A stretch of DNA of 64,000 nt, taken from positions 62,001 through 126,000 of the forward strand of contig BQJP01000004.1 in NCBI GenBank assembly GCA_021604765.1, written 5' to 3'. Positions 25,927 to 34,381 of the stretch are shown piece by piece. Both the position numbers and the translations under genes were made by a program. Numbering within the stretch: the first letter of the stretch is position 1; each line of letters begins with the position of its first letter. The notes below the pieces were generated by a model. The model searched no databases, had not been told where the DNA came from, and saw nothing but the letters and a program-made list of their open reading frames with translations. The stretch is from Thermodesulfobacteriota bacterium. GTDB lineage: Bacteria > Desulfobacterota_D > UBA1144 > Nemesobacterales > UBA2774.

Positions 25927-27258
25927 TTATGTAAGCAATGTTCTTTGTCTTCTAATATACATAATTGAAGCAATAAGAATTAACGCAGAAAGCCCTAAAA
26001 GCCCCCATTCATTTAATGTAGGCACTTGTGCTGGCGGCGGTTCTGGAACGACTTCTCCTCTAAGATCAAAAGGAAGCAGGATTGAATTCAGGTTAGACAT
26101 ATCTACACCAACTAACCGCACTTCCCACCTTCCAGGCTCTATGCTATCAACCCTATACTCAGCAATCCTAGGATCATCAGTTGTAGTATCTAGCCTAAAC
26201 AGTTCCCATTCCCTGTCTCCGGAAGGATTAAAATTTTGATATGAATTACCCAAAGGATCTATAACAAAATATTGAATACTTGGGTCCCGAACAAAGATAA
26301 ACTCACTTGAACTGCCATTGTTATCGTGAGGATTTGCAGGTCTTGCAGTTTGAAATACAACATCAGTGCCTTCTGACCAAGGCGGCAAAAATGGATCGCC
26401 GGGAGTATTAGGGTCATCCGTGTCAAAAACAGTACCGGCAAAATCCCCATAGTCTAAATCTCCGTCCCAAACATTAAGTCCCGTCTCCCCTCCGGGAACA
26501 TTCATAAAGAAATTCCAATCGCCGTTATAATTCGTTTCAAAGAGGCAACAGCTCGGGTCATTGGGATCACAGGTTTCACCCGGTGGAAGCCCACATATGG
26601 ACATAGTATCAATATCCAATGTAGCATTGGGATAAAGTGTCATAATATCCTCTCTAAAAAACGCGAGATCCTCCTGTGCACCGAAAGGAGTAATAAAAGT
26701 CACGGGAAACATAGCAGGAACGTATAGCTCATTCGTCGTTCTTATTTTAAAAACATTTTGCGCGTTACCAGGTATATCTGGATCTATTGGGGTAACTCGC
26801 ATCGTATAAACATAATCCCCACCAGGCGAGAGTGCTTGAGGCACATTAGGGAAAGAGAAATTCGACCAGCCGTTATTAGCCATAGGTGTACCACTATTTA
26901 ATCCAGACGACCCGTTACCTGTCCATGTTGCTATTACCGACCCATTTAAACCTGAGGCATCCCCTGCCGGATCTGCATACAGCTGATACATAACGTGAAA
27001 TCTAGAGTCTAGGTTTGGAGCCGCATCCCAGTTCTCACCAGCTTCACCATCAAAAACGCTAAACTCCAGGTTCTCGCCAGTTGAGACCAAGTTTAATACA
27101 ACTTCTTGGTCAACTATCGTACTGAGATTAGTACCGGCGATTGCAAGAAACTTACCGTCTACAGAACTACAACTAGGCATACACTCTAAAGCACTAGTTG
27201 GTTTTACAAAATTAAAACAAACTAAAAGTACAGCTATGAATACAATTAAAGATCTCAT
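25927..27258 (-). CDS. IPTL-CTERM array protein, copy 3
   Basis: 443 residues. Signal peptide (VKPTSALE), CMPSC, LEFSVFDGE, DPSCCLF, VWDGDLDYGDF, FDTDDPNTPG, a PSIQYFVIDPLGNSY block and NFNPSGDREWELF. It ends QVPTLNEWG, helix, RRQRTLLT. It is the most diverged full-length member before copies 1 and 2. A CGGAGGA ribosome binding site lies upstream. It is followed by a strong terminator, so copies 1-3 and 4-8 need separate promoters. Confidence 0.9.
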   Translation of the reverse strand: MRSLIVFIAVLLVCFNFVKPTSALECMPSCSSVDGKFLAIAGTNLSTIVDQEVVLNLVSTGENLEFSVFDGEAGENWDAAPNLDSRFHVMYQLYADPAGDASGLNGSVIATWTGNGSSGLNSGTPMANNGWSNFSFPNVPQALSPGGDYVYTMRVTPIDPDIPGNAQNVFKIRTTNELYVPAMFPVTFITPFGAQEDLAFFREDIMTLYPNATLDIDTMSICGLPPGETCDPNDPSCCLFETNYNGDWNFFMNVPGGETGLNVWDGDLDYGDFAGTVFDTDDPNTPGDPFLPPWSEGTDVVFQTARPANPHDNNGSSSEFIFVRDPSIQYFVIDPLGNSYQNFNPSGDREWELFRLDTTTDDPRIAEYRVDSIEPGRWEVRLVGVDMSNLNSILLPFDLRGEVVPEPPPAQVPTLNEWGLLGLSALILIASIMYIRRQRTLLT

Positions 27259-27331
27259 TATTGTCCTCCGCTCTGTATTCCCTAAACTTTCTCTTCTTTG
27301 TTTTAAAACAGCCGCTACTTATTTTATTTTT

Positions 27332-28687
27332 CTAACTAAATATCTTCTTTTTTCTAATCGAATATACTGCTGCACCTGTTATTAAAGCTACTAGTAAAAA
27401 TAGTCCCCAAGCATTGAAAACTGGAATTGGGGAAGGCGGAGTAGGTCCCAATACGGGCTCACCCGTGTCATCTACACCAAACACTGTGAACGGCAGCCTG
27501 AAAGAATTAAGGTTCTGCATATCGTTACCAAACGTTTCTACACACCAAAGCCCACCAGGAATGCTATCCACTTCAATGTCATAAAGACTGGGATTAAAAG
27601 GATTTGTACTTATATTAAACAACTCCCATTCGATATTCCCCGAGGGATTTACATTTGTGTATGACACTCCGCCAGGGCCCACTAAATTGTAGTTCACACT
27701 GGGTGGAAGATTACTTAGTGGATTACAACCGTTATCATCAGCAGGCTCAGTTGGCACACTTGCTGATTGTGTTATGGCATCTGTATTAAGAGCCCATTCA
27801 GGAAGTGGAACTGGTGTATTTGGATCATCAGTATCAAGCGCAACATTATCCGGTTTTATGCAATTAAAATCTGCATCGAAAGAAGCGGAACCATAGTCAA
27901 AATCGCCGTCCCAAATATTTAATGTATTTAAACCCTCTGGGGCAACAAAACAGAATCTCCACATTCCGGTATAAAAAGAAGGATTGAGACAACAGCTCGG
28001 ATCTGTGAGTGGATCACAGAAAATACCTGGCCTGTTTATATCTGCACAGGCCGGGTCTGTGATATCAACATTGGGAAAAAGTGTCTCGAAATCTTCTGGA
28101 GCTCTGGGTGTCGCGGAGTAGTTAAATGCTGCTCCTGCAGGAATTGCCATTACACCGTCCGACCTGACTTTAAATCCATTTAGCCCTAATGCGCCCGGGT
28201 TAGTGTTAATCATTACAAGTCTGTAGGAGAAAGTTCCGTCTTCTGTCCTAGCCAGTTCTGAATTGGGTAGTGTTCTAATAAACCAGTCGTCATTGGGCAT
28301 AGGATCGCCTATATTGCTCCCAAAAGTACCATTACTCGACCAGCGAGCAATTAGTTCTGAATTTCCAGTGCCGTTACCTTCTGGATCTGCGAACAATAGA
28401 ACATCTAGCACAACAAAAGTAGGAGCATTGTTTATATCCCAGTTTGTAAACGTGCCGTCGCCGTCAAAAATGCCTAGTTCAAAAAATTCACTTTCCGCTC
28501 CTGAAACAATCTGAAACTCCGCATCTCGGTTGTTGCTTGTGGAAAGACCAATCCCGGCAAGAACCAGAAACTGTCCATCATCTGTATCACAAGTGGGAAT
28601 ACAAGCATACTGAGAAAAAGCTGATTGTACCGGAACTAGCAATAACAAAAATAAAAAGAATACAAAAATAGATTTAATTTTAAACAT
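27332..28687 (-). CDS. IPTL-CTERM array protein, copy 2 (variant signal)
   Basis: 451 residues. Signal peptide (VPVQSAFSQY), CIPTC, FELGIFDGD, DPSCCLN, IWDGDFDYGSA, LDTDDPNTPV, a PSVNYNLVGPGGVSY block and NVNPSGNIEWELF. The sorting box reads PIPVFNAWG instead of PTLNEWG but keeps Pro, Trp and Gly, followed by a helix and IRKKKIFS. AGGAGGA precedes the start. A weak promoter candidate is at 28760-28789. Confidence 0.88.
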   Translation of the reverse strand: MFKIKSIFVFFLFLLLLVPVQSAFSQYACIPTCDTDDGQFLVLAGIGLSTSNNRDAEFQIVSGAESEFFELGIFDGDGTFTNWDINNAPTFVVLDVLLFADPEGNGTGNSELIARWSSNGTFGSNIGDPMPNDDWFIRTLPNSELARTEDGTFSYRLVMINTNPGALGLNGFKVRSDGVMAIPAGAAFNYSATPRAPEDFETLFPNVDITDPACADINRPGIFCDPLTDPSCCLNPSFYTGMWRFCFVAPEGLNTLNIWDGDFDYGSASFDADFNCIKPDNVALDTDDPNTPVPLPEWALNTDAITQSASVPTEPADDNGCNPLSNLPPSVNYNLVGPGGVSYTNVNPSGNIEWELFNISTNPFNPSLYDIEVDSIPGGLWCVETFGNDMQNLNSFRLPFTVFGVDDTGEPVLGPTPPSPIPVFNAWGLFLLVALITGAAVYSIRKKKIFS

Positions 28688-29132
28688 TCATTCCTCCTCT
28701 ACTCCCTTCTCAAATCTTGCTCTATTCAATTCGCTACTCAATTCACTACGAGCTGCATTAATATATCATGCAAGTACTCTTAAAAGCAAGAGAAATCATA
28801 AAATAAAGATATAGATTGCATAACAAAAATTAATACGCAATAATTATTTTTTCTTTATTTATATATATATTTAAGTCAAAAGGCTTCGCAATAAATTAGA
28901 GGCTTTTAACGTCTTAGTATTAAACGCTTTTTATTATTATACATTTAGGACAAATATTTTAAACTAAACAGGAATAAAGATATCTTATAGCAGTTTCTTA
29001 TTAAAGAGTGAGCCGTATGATTGGAAAAACTCTATAAACATAAAAAGTATCCGGGTGGAACCTTTCAAATAGTCTGTAGCAGGACTATTCTCCCCACCCG
29101 GAGTTCCGTTGAGGAGGGAACATTTAATATTC
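28688..29132. other. Long AT-rich gap between array copies 1 and 2
   Basis: 445 bp without a convincing gene. It contains the terminator of copy 1 at its right end and, on the minus strand near copy 2, a possible promoter (TTGCTT, 18 bp, TATATT; 28789-28760). The remainder is AT-rich and featureless to me. Confidence 0.4.
29050..29102 (-). terminator. Terminator of array copy 1
   Basis: TCCGGGTG / CACCCGGA enclose a second stem, AATAGTC / GACTATT. On the minus strand the hairpin is followed by TACTTTTTATG. It lies 31 nt past the stop of copy 1. Confidence 0.8.
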
Positions 29133-30500
29133 TTATTTGAAATAATTACAGGAATACTTTTTCTTTCTTATACTTAGATAATAAATAGAAACAATGATTG
29201 TAAGAATTGAAAGTAAAACAAGCCCTGTTCCACTCAAGCTAGGTATTGGGTTCGGAGGATCCGGTGGAAGAGGCGGAACCGGGTCCCCCTTATCATCAAC
29301 CCCGATAATCTTCTCAAAGCCTCGAATAAAATTCAGGTTAGACATATCGAGACCTTTTATACGCAGTTCCCAAATTCCTGCTGGGATACTGTCAACCTGT
29401 ACATCGCATATATCAGGTTCACATCCCGACTGCGTGTTAATCTGAAACAGTTCCCATTCGTTTGTTCCAGAAGGGTTTAAATTACTATAAAGATTTCCAT
29501 CAGGAGATATAATCTCATAAAAAATGTTCGGCATTCTTCTGAATGCACCTAAAGAATTATCGTCAGGAGGAAGGGCACCTACCGAAGCCTGGGGATTGGT
29601 ATTAGGAATGTCAGCAAAAAGAGGCAAACCGGGAGGGGTATTAGGATCGTTCGTATCTTCAAACGGCGCCCCTTCACCGGGAGTCTTCATTCCAAAATCA
29701 AAATCACCGTCCCAGAAATTCAAGATATCTTGAGCGTTTTCTAAGATAAAGAAAAAACTAAAGGTCCCGTCATACGGTGTCCCGAACAAACAACATCCTG
29801 GCTCATTGGGATCGCAAAAATTCCCCATATTAATACAAAAAGGATCATCCAGATCAATATTTGGATAGATTATATTTGCAACTAATCCTATAAAATCTGC
29901 ATCTAGTCCTCTTAAACCTGCTTCATAAGCAAGGGGCTGATCTGTAGGAAAAATGAATATAGTACCGTCTGTTCGTATTTTGTAATTATTTAGCGCTGAC
30001 TGTGTTGTATCAAGATTTCTTATACGCATTATATATAAGTAGTTCCCACTTTCTGCTATAGCATCAGGGACATTATTAATAATAATATCAAACCAGTCAT
30101 TATCTAGCATTGGATTACCAATGTTCATACCGTCAGAACCATCACTGAGCCATTTACCAACTTCCAGAGTTCCGGACAGATCGCCCTTTGGATCAGCAAT
30201 TAATGTAAACTCAAGAGTAGCTGCCTGCTCAGCAGCTCCAAAATCCCAGTGACCGGTATTCTCACCGTCGAATATACTAATTTTGATTGTCTGGGATCCA
30301 GCCGGCGAAGCAATTCCCAAAGTCATAGACTCATATACAAATGTAGCAATGTCTTGACCTCCAAAAGCTAGAAATCGTGCATCATTAGAACTACACGTAG
30401 GTAAACAACTCATGGCATGAGCTGATTTCAAAACAAACAAATTTGTTATTATAAAAATTGGACAAACTAACAAAAACATGACTAATTGTTGTCTTCTCAT
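29133..30500 (-). CDS. IPTL-CTERM array protein, copy 1 (degenerate signal)
   Basis: 455 residues, first in transcription order. Signal peptide (KSAHAM), CLPTC, IKISIFDGE, EPGCCLF, FWDGDFDFGMK, EDTNDPNTPP, a PNIFYEIISPDGNLY block and NLNPSGTNEWELF. The sorting box is IPSLSGTGLVLL: Pro is kept but Asn, Glu and the normally invariant Trp are lost. A hydrophobic helix and a basic tail with an extra Cys (IRKKKYSCNYFK) remain. The protein may escape normal sorting and stay membrane-anchored. Confidence 0.88.
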   Translation of the reverse strand: MRRQQLVMFLLVCPIFIITNLFVLKSAHAMSCLPTCSSNDARFLAFGGQDIATFVYESMTLGIASPAGSQTIKISIFDGENTGHWDFGAAEQAATLEFTLIADPKGDLSGTLEVGKWLSDGSDGMNIGNPMLDNDWFDIIINNVPDAIAESGNYLYIMRIRNLDTTQSALNNYKIRTDGTIFIFPTDQPLAYEAGLRGLDADFIGLVANIIYPNIDLDDPFCINMGNFCDPNEPGCCLFGTPYDGTFSFFFILENAQDILNFWDGDFDFGMKTPGEGAPFEDTNDPNTPPGLPLFADIPNTNPQASVGALPPDDNSLGAFRRMPNIFYEIISPDGNLYSNLNPSGTNEWELFQINTQSGCEPDICDVQVDSIPAGIWELRIKGLDMSNLNFIRGFEKIIGVDDKGDPVPPLPPDPPNPIPSLSGTGLVLLSILTIIVSIYYLSIRKKKYSCNYFK

Positions 30501-30748
30501 TTTTTATCTCTCCTCATTTATACAAAATTTACAAAAAGCTCTGACTTAATCAGAAGTCTATCTACTAATTAATTAGACGTAATAGCAAAATAAAACTGCC
30601 AAGATGCTGTAATTATTGGGGATTTTAGAACTTGAAGTAGAATAATAAATATTGATTGGCTATTTTTTTAAAACTTTGTGATTCATATGAAAATGAGAAG
30701 AAGATTGTTTATGTGGAAGGAGGAAAGCAGATTAAAATAAAACAACCT

Positions 30749-31711
30749 CTATTCATTTTTTATAACTACAGCTAACAACTTATCAATATCACCCTTTTTA
30801 TTGTTTTCCTGTAGTTTCTCAATTATTTCTGAAAGTCCCTCAGAATTTTTTATTTTTATCCTTAACTCAAGCTCATTAGTTTCAAAATAGGGGTGATGAA
30901 TAATATTAATATTATCTGGAAGGCTAAGTTGTTTTAACAGTTTGTCAAACTTTTGCTGTACATTAGAAAGCTCAGGAAACCTTCTTATTCTGGCATATTT
31001 TCTAAGTTCATTCTTTCCTGAATTTTTATAATTATTTTGATTAAAATCAGACTCAATACTATCAATTACTTTATTTACTGAGCATTTCTCCCTTAAAGCA
31101 ATCTCGGAGATATCACCTATGACCTGCTTTGATTCGTTGTTATTAAGATTGTACTTTAAAAGTAAACTTTCTAAGACTGGAACCTGATTAGAGGGAGTTA
31201 ACTCGCTTAGCATCTGACACTGCTCAATTGTGATTTTATCTTTATAAAAAGCATTCTTAATTGTTTCATCCAGAGATGCTAAGCTGAGATATTTATCGAG
31301 ATGCTTTCTTGTAGGCGGTATTTCTAAAAAAGGAAGGATATTATTAATAATGTCCTTATCATCTGCAGGTTGTATTTTTCTATAGAGTAAAATTAGCTCT
31401 GAGAGCTCCAAGTCAGAGATTCTCTCCTTATTATCAATAAATACAATCTTAAGACAATCGTTATCACTTAATTCTGAATATTCATATACCTTACATAGAA
31501 CTTCAGTATGATCTATCTGCTGACATGAAAGTAATCTCTTCCATCCGGTAACAACTTGATATTTATCATCGATTTTTCTTAGTATTGGAGGGTTCAAGAC
31601 TCCTATTTCTAAAATAGAGTGGTAAATTGCGGACAAATTGTCTTTGTTTCCAACTAAAAAGAATTTATCTTGGAAATCAATTAAGGAACAGTCTATTGGT
31701 AAGACTTTCAT
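30749..31711 (-). CDS. ParB-like N-terminal domain protein
   Basis: 320 residues. The N-terminal ~100 residues match a ParB/Spo0J-type domain: NLSAIYHSILEIGVLNPPILRKIDDKYQVVTGWKRLLSCQQ, then a helical region with possible HTH character. The family's basic box is reduced (GWKRLLS), and the Arg of the usual GERR is absent. No parA is nearby. It starts 4 nt after mlaD, so it is translated with the lipid-transport genes. Its role there is unknown; DNA binding or CTP binding is possible. Confidence 0.72.
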   Translation of the reverse strand: MKVLPIDCSLIDFQDKFFLVGNKDNLSAIYHSILEIGVLNPPILRKIDDKYQVVTGWKRLLSCQQIDHTEVLCKVYEYSELSDNDCLKIVFIDNKERISDLELSELILLYRKIQPADDKDIINNILPFLEIPPTRKHLDKYLSLASLDETIKNAFYKDKITIEQCQMLSELTPSNQVPVLESLLLKYNLNNNESKQVIGDISEIALREKCSVNKVIDSIESDFNQNNYKNSGKNELRKYARIRRFPELSNVQQKFDKLLKQLSLPDNINIIHHPYFETNELELRIKIKNSEGLSEIIEKLQENNKKGDIDKLLAVVIKNE

Positions 31712-31715
31712 CTAA

Positions 31716-32708
31716 CTAAAAGAGTGTAACTACCCCAAGTGCCGTACCCAAAACTCCGAGAGGAGCAAGGTCGTCAAGAGTGTCTATACTTTTATCTACT
31801 TTTAATAGTGTGTCCTGCGCGTCTTTGTATAACTTATCGTCATTAACCAATTGACCTAAAGTACCTTGGCCTGAATTAATTTTTTCAAGAATGTCATTTA
31901 GATTAGTGGCAGCTCCGGTCGCTTCATTATATAGAGTATCATCATTTATAAGTTTGCCGATTGTGCCATCTGAGTTGTTTAATTTTTTACTCAACTGCCC
32001 TAAGTTGGTAAGAGCGACTTTGGCATCGTTATATAAAGACTCGTCGTTAAGCATTTTGCCAAGCGTCCCTTTCCCTTCTTTTATTGATGTAGTAATTTCA
32101 TTTACATTAGAGAAAGTGCTCTCAGCTTCATTGTATAGAGAATCATCTTTAAAAAGTTTACCTATCGTACCTTTCCCTTCTTTTACATCTTCAAGCACAA
32201 TATCTATATTATTTACAATGTTTGATAGCTGTTCCTTATTTGACCCAAATACATCAAGGCCACTAAGTGCACCATCAATTGAACCAACAGCCGAGTCTAC
32301 TTTTGCGAGGATTTCGTTTATATTCGCAGGGTTTTCGCTTGGCAACACATCTCCAGCCACCGCAACTGGGCTCTCTGGGCTTCCAAAGGTTAGATTAATA
32401 TAGCTTGTACCTAACAAACTTGTGAGATTTATACTGGCTACTGAGTCTTTGCGTATGCCTATCCCTTCCTTTACGTTAAACTGAACCTCTATTCTCCTGT
32501 CATCTACACTTATCTTAGATACCTTACCTACATCATATCCCTCAAGTTTTACCGGATTACCCTCTCTGAGTTCACCAATAGAATCGAAATAAGTAGTGAG
32601 TTTATATTCGTTTCTGAAAAAAGATATATCGCCCACAAAATCAAAAACTGCAAGCAATATTATGAGCCCTACGACAAAGAATATTCCGACTTTAACCTGA
32701 GTATTCAT
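31716..32708 (-). CDS. mlaD: MlaD-family (MCE domain) lipid transport protein with C-terminal repeats
   Basis: 330 residues. One N-terminal membrane helix (KVGIFFVVGLIILLAVF), one MCE domain (GNPVKLEGYDVGKVSKISV...SLLGTSYINL) and four 34-residue repeats (about 172-307) of the form GTLGKLxNDxxLYNxA. The MCE hexamer forms the periplasmic lipid channel; repeats of this kind are known in MCE proteins of other Gram-negatives and probably extend it. It follows mlaF by 18 nt. The C-terminus is a short hydrophobic segment. Confidence 0.9.
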   Translation of the reverse strand: MNTQVKVGIFFVVGLIILLAVFDFVGDISFFRNEYKLTTYFDSIGELREGNPVKLEGYDVGKVSKISVDDRRIEVQFNVKEGIGIRKDSVASINLTSLLGTSYINLTFGSPESPVAVAGDVLPSENPANINEILAKVDSAVGSIDGALSGLDVFGSNKEQLSNIVNNIDIVLEDVKEGKGTIGKLFKDDSLYNEAESTFSNVNEITTSIKEGKGTLGKMLNDESLYNDAKVALTNLGQLSKKLNNSDGTIGKLINDDTLYNEATGAATNLNDILEKINSGQGTLGQLVNDDKLYKDAQDTLLKVDKSIDTLDDLAPLGVLGTALGVVTLF

Positions 32709-32726
32709 AATGATTGTTCTCCTCGA

Positions 32727-33563
32727 TTACTCGAACTGTGGTTTAATAAAATCAATCACACCAGAATTTGTTGAACTCCTTATCTGATCCGGTGTTCCGA
32801 CTTCCAATATTTGTCCTTCACTAAGAATCGCTATTCTATCAGCTACATAAAAAGCTAAATCTATATCGTGCGTCACAACTATCTGTGTAATTTCTACCTT
32901 GTCATTCAGACCGCGAATAAGATCACCCATTGTGCGGGTCATCATGGGGTCAAGCCCGGCGGTCGGCTCATCAAAAAGAATTATATCAGGGTTCATAACG
33001 AGCGCTCTTGCGGCGGCAACCCTTCTTTTCATACCCCCAGAGATCTGTGAAGGCATAACGTCTTCCTTTCCTTGAAGCCCTACAATGTCTAAAGCGCTTG
33101 AGACAATTTCTTTTATCCTGGATTCTTCTGCAAAAATCTTATGCTCCCTTAAATAAAGAGCTACATTCTCCGCAACACTAAGAGAATTAAAAAGAGCTGA
33201 GGACTGGAAGACCATAGCAAGCACATGATTCTTCTTAAAATCCGGGTCGTTAATATCCTCACCTGCAACGAATATATGCCCTGAATCAGGGCATTCAAGA
33301 CCAATAATATGGCGCATTAGAACACTCTTTCCAGATCCGCTTTTTCCTAGGATGACAACGGTTTCTCTCGGTTCTATATCAAGAGTCACTCCCCTTAATA
33401 CATAGTTATCGCCAAATGAGCGCTGTATATTTTCAATGCTTACGCCCACTGCAGCGCACTTTAAATAATCGAGCAAAACTCTCCCGGAACCGTTTTGCTG
33501 AGTAGACGACATTGTGCCGGATAGATTGTTGTTAGTATTTTGCTCTTGAATTTTTCTTTCCAT
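32727..33563 (-). CDS. mlaF: ABC transporter ATPase of the Mla system
   Basis: 278 residues. Walker A GKSGSGKS, signature ISGGMKRRVAAARAL, Walker B DIILFDEPTAGLDP and the H-loop THD are all intact. A ~35-residue polar N-terminal extension rich in Asn, Gln and Ser precedes the ATPase fold. It drives phospholipid movement with MlaE and MlaD. It sits 13 nt downstream of mlaE. Confidence 0.93.
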   Translation of the reverse strand: MERKIQEQNTNNNLSGTMSSTQQNGSGRVLLDYLKCAAVGVSIENIQRSFGDNYVLRGVTLDIEPRETVVILGKSGSGKSVLMRHIIGLECPDSGHIFVAGEDINDPDFKKNHVLAMVFQSSALFNSLSVAENVALYLREHKIFAEESRIKEIVSSALDIVGLQGKEDVMPSQISGGMKRRVAAARALVMNPDIILFDEPTAGLDPMMTRTMGDLIRGLNDKVEITQIVVTHDIDLAFYVADRIAILSEGQILEVGTPDQIRSSTNSGVIDFIKPQFE

Positions 33564-33576
33564 TTTCTCTTTAATT

Positions 33577-34344
33577 TTAATCTAAATTGAGGAATAACAA
33601 AATCCTCGTTATATAATAATCAGAGACCAAAACCAACACAAAAGACATTACAACAGCTTTGGTAACAGAGTACCCTATCTCTCTAGGTCCCCCCTTGGTC
33701 TTAAGCCCAACATAGCAGCAAACAATCGAGATTATAATACCGAAAAACATTGATTTAATTAGTCCGTTCATAACTGCGGTAAAATCCACTAGCTCAGACA
33801 GGTTTCTATAATAAACATCAAATGAGAGATGAATTTCAGGGTTAACCACAGATACGAGTGCTCCTCCGAACCAGCCTATTACATCCATATAAATAACCAG
33901 CACTGGCAGCGCTATAACCGTAGCAATAAATCTAGGCATTACGAGATAACGAATAGGGTTAATATCCATCGTCTTAAGAGCATCTATTTCCTCATATACA
34001 CTCATAGACGCAAGCTCAGCAGTCATGGCTGATCCTACTCGACCAGCAATAAGGATAGACGCCATGATAGGTCCGATTTCCTTTACTAGTGAGAGCCCAA
34101 CAAGCCCTCCTACATTCTCTTCTAACCCGAACTGTGCAAGCGTTGGTCCCGCTTGTAGCGCAAGAACACCACCTGAGAATAAAGCAATCAGTGCGCCTAC
34201 CGGAAGAGTTTGGTTACCAATGATATAAAGTTGAGCAAACACCTTATCACTATTTCTAATAGCAGACTTACACCAATAAAGTGTTTCCATGAACAGCCCT
34301 AGCAACCCACCTGTTGTTCTGAAAAACTCCATCACACTGTTCAA
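33577..34344 (-). CDS. mlaE: MlaE-family permease
   Basis: 255 residues with about five membrane helices. Family blocks are SLVKEIGPIMASILIAGRVGSAMTAELASM and EIDALKTMDINPIRYLVMPR. It is the inner-membrane subunit of the MlaFED lipid transporter. It is preceded by the WPL-repeat envelope protein gene and followed closely by mlaF and mlaD. No mlaB or mlaC is seen here. Confidence 0.93.
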   Translation of the reverse strand: MNSVMEFFRTTGGLLGLFMETLYWCKSAIRNSDKVFAQLYIIGNQTLPVGALIALFSGGVLALQAGPTLAQFGLEENVGGLVGLSLVKEIGPIMASILIAGRVGSAMTAELASMSVYEEIDALKTMDINPIRYLVMPRFIATVIALPVLVIYMDVIGWFGGALVSVVNPEIHLSFDVYYRNLSELVDFTAVMNGLIKSMFFGIIISIVCCYVGLKTKGGPREIGYSVTKAVVMSFVLVLVSDYYITRILLFLNLD

Positions 34345-34381
34345 AGGTTTTACTCCTCGTTAGATAATAATTACTGACCCA

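Noticed and set aside
30749-31711. A plasmid or chromosome partition locus
   Set aside because: There is no ParA gene and no parS-like palindrome cluster was noticed; the gene belongs to the mla unit.
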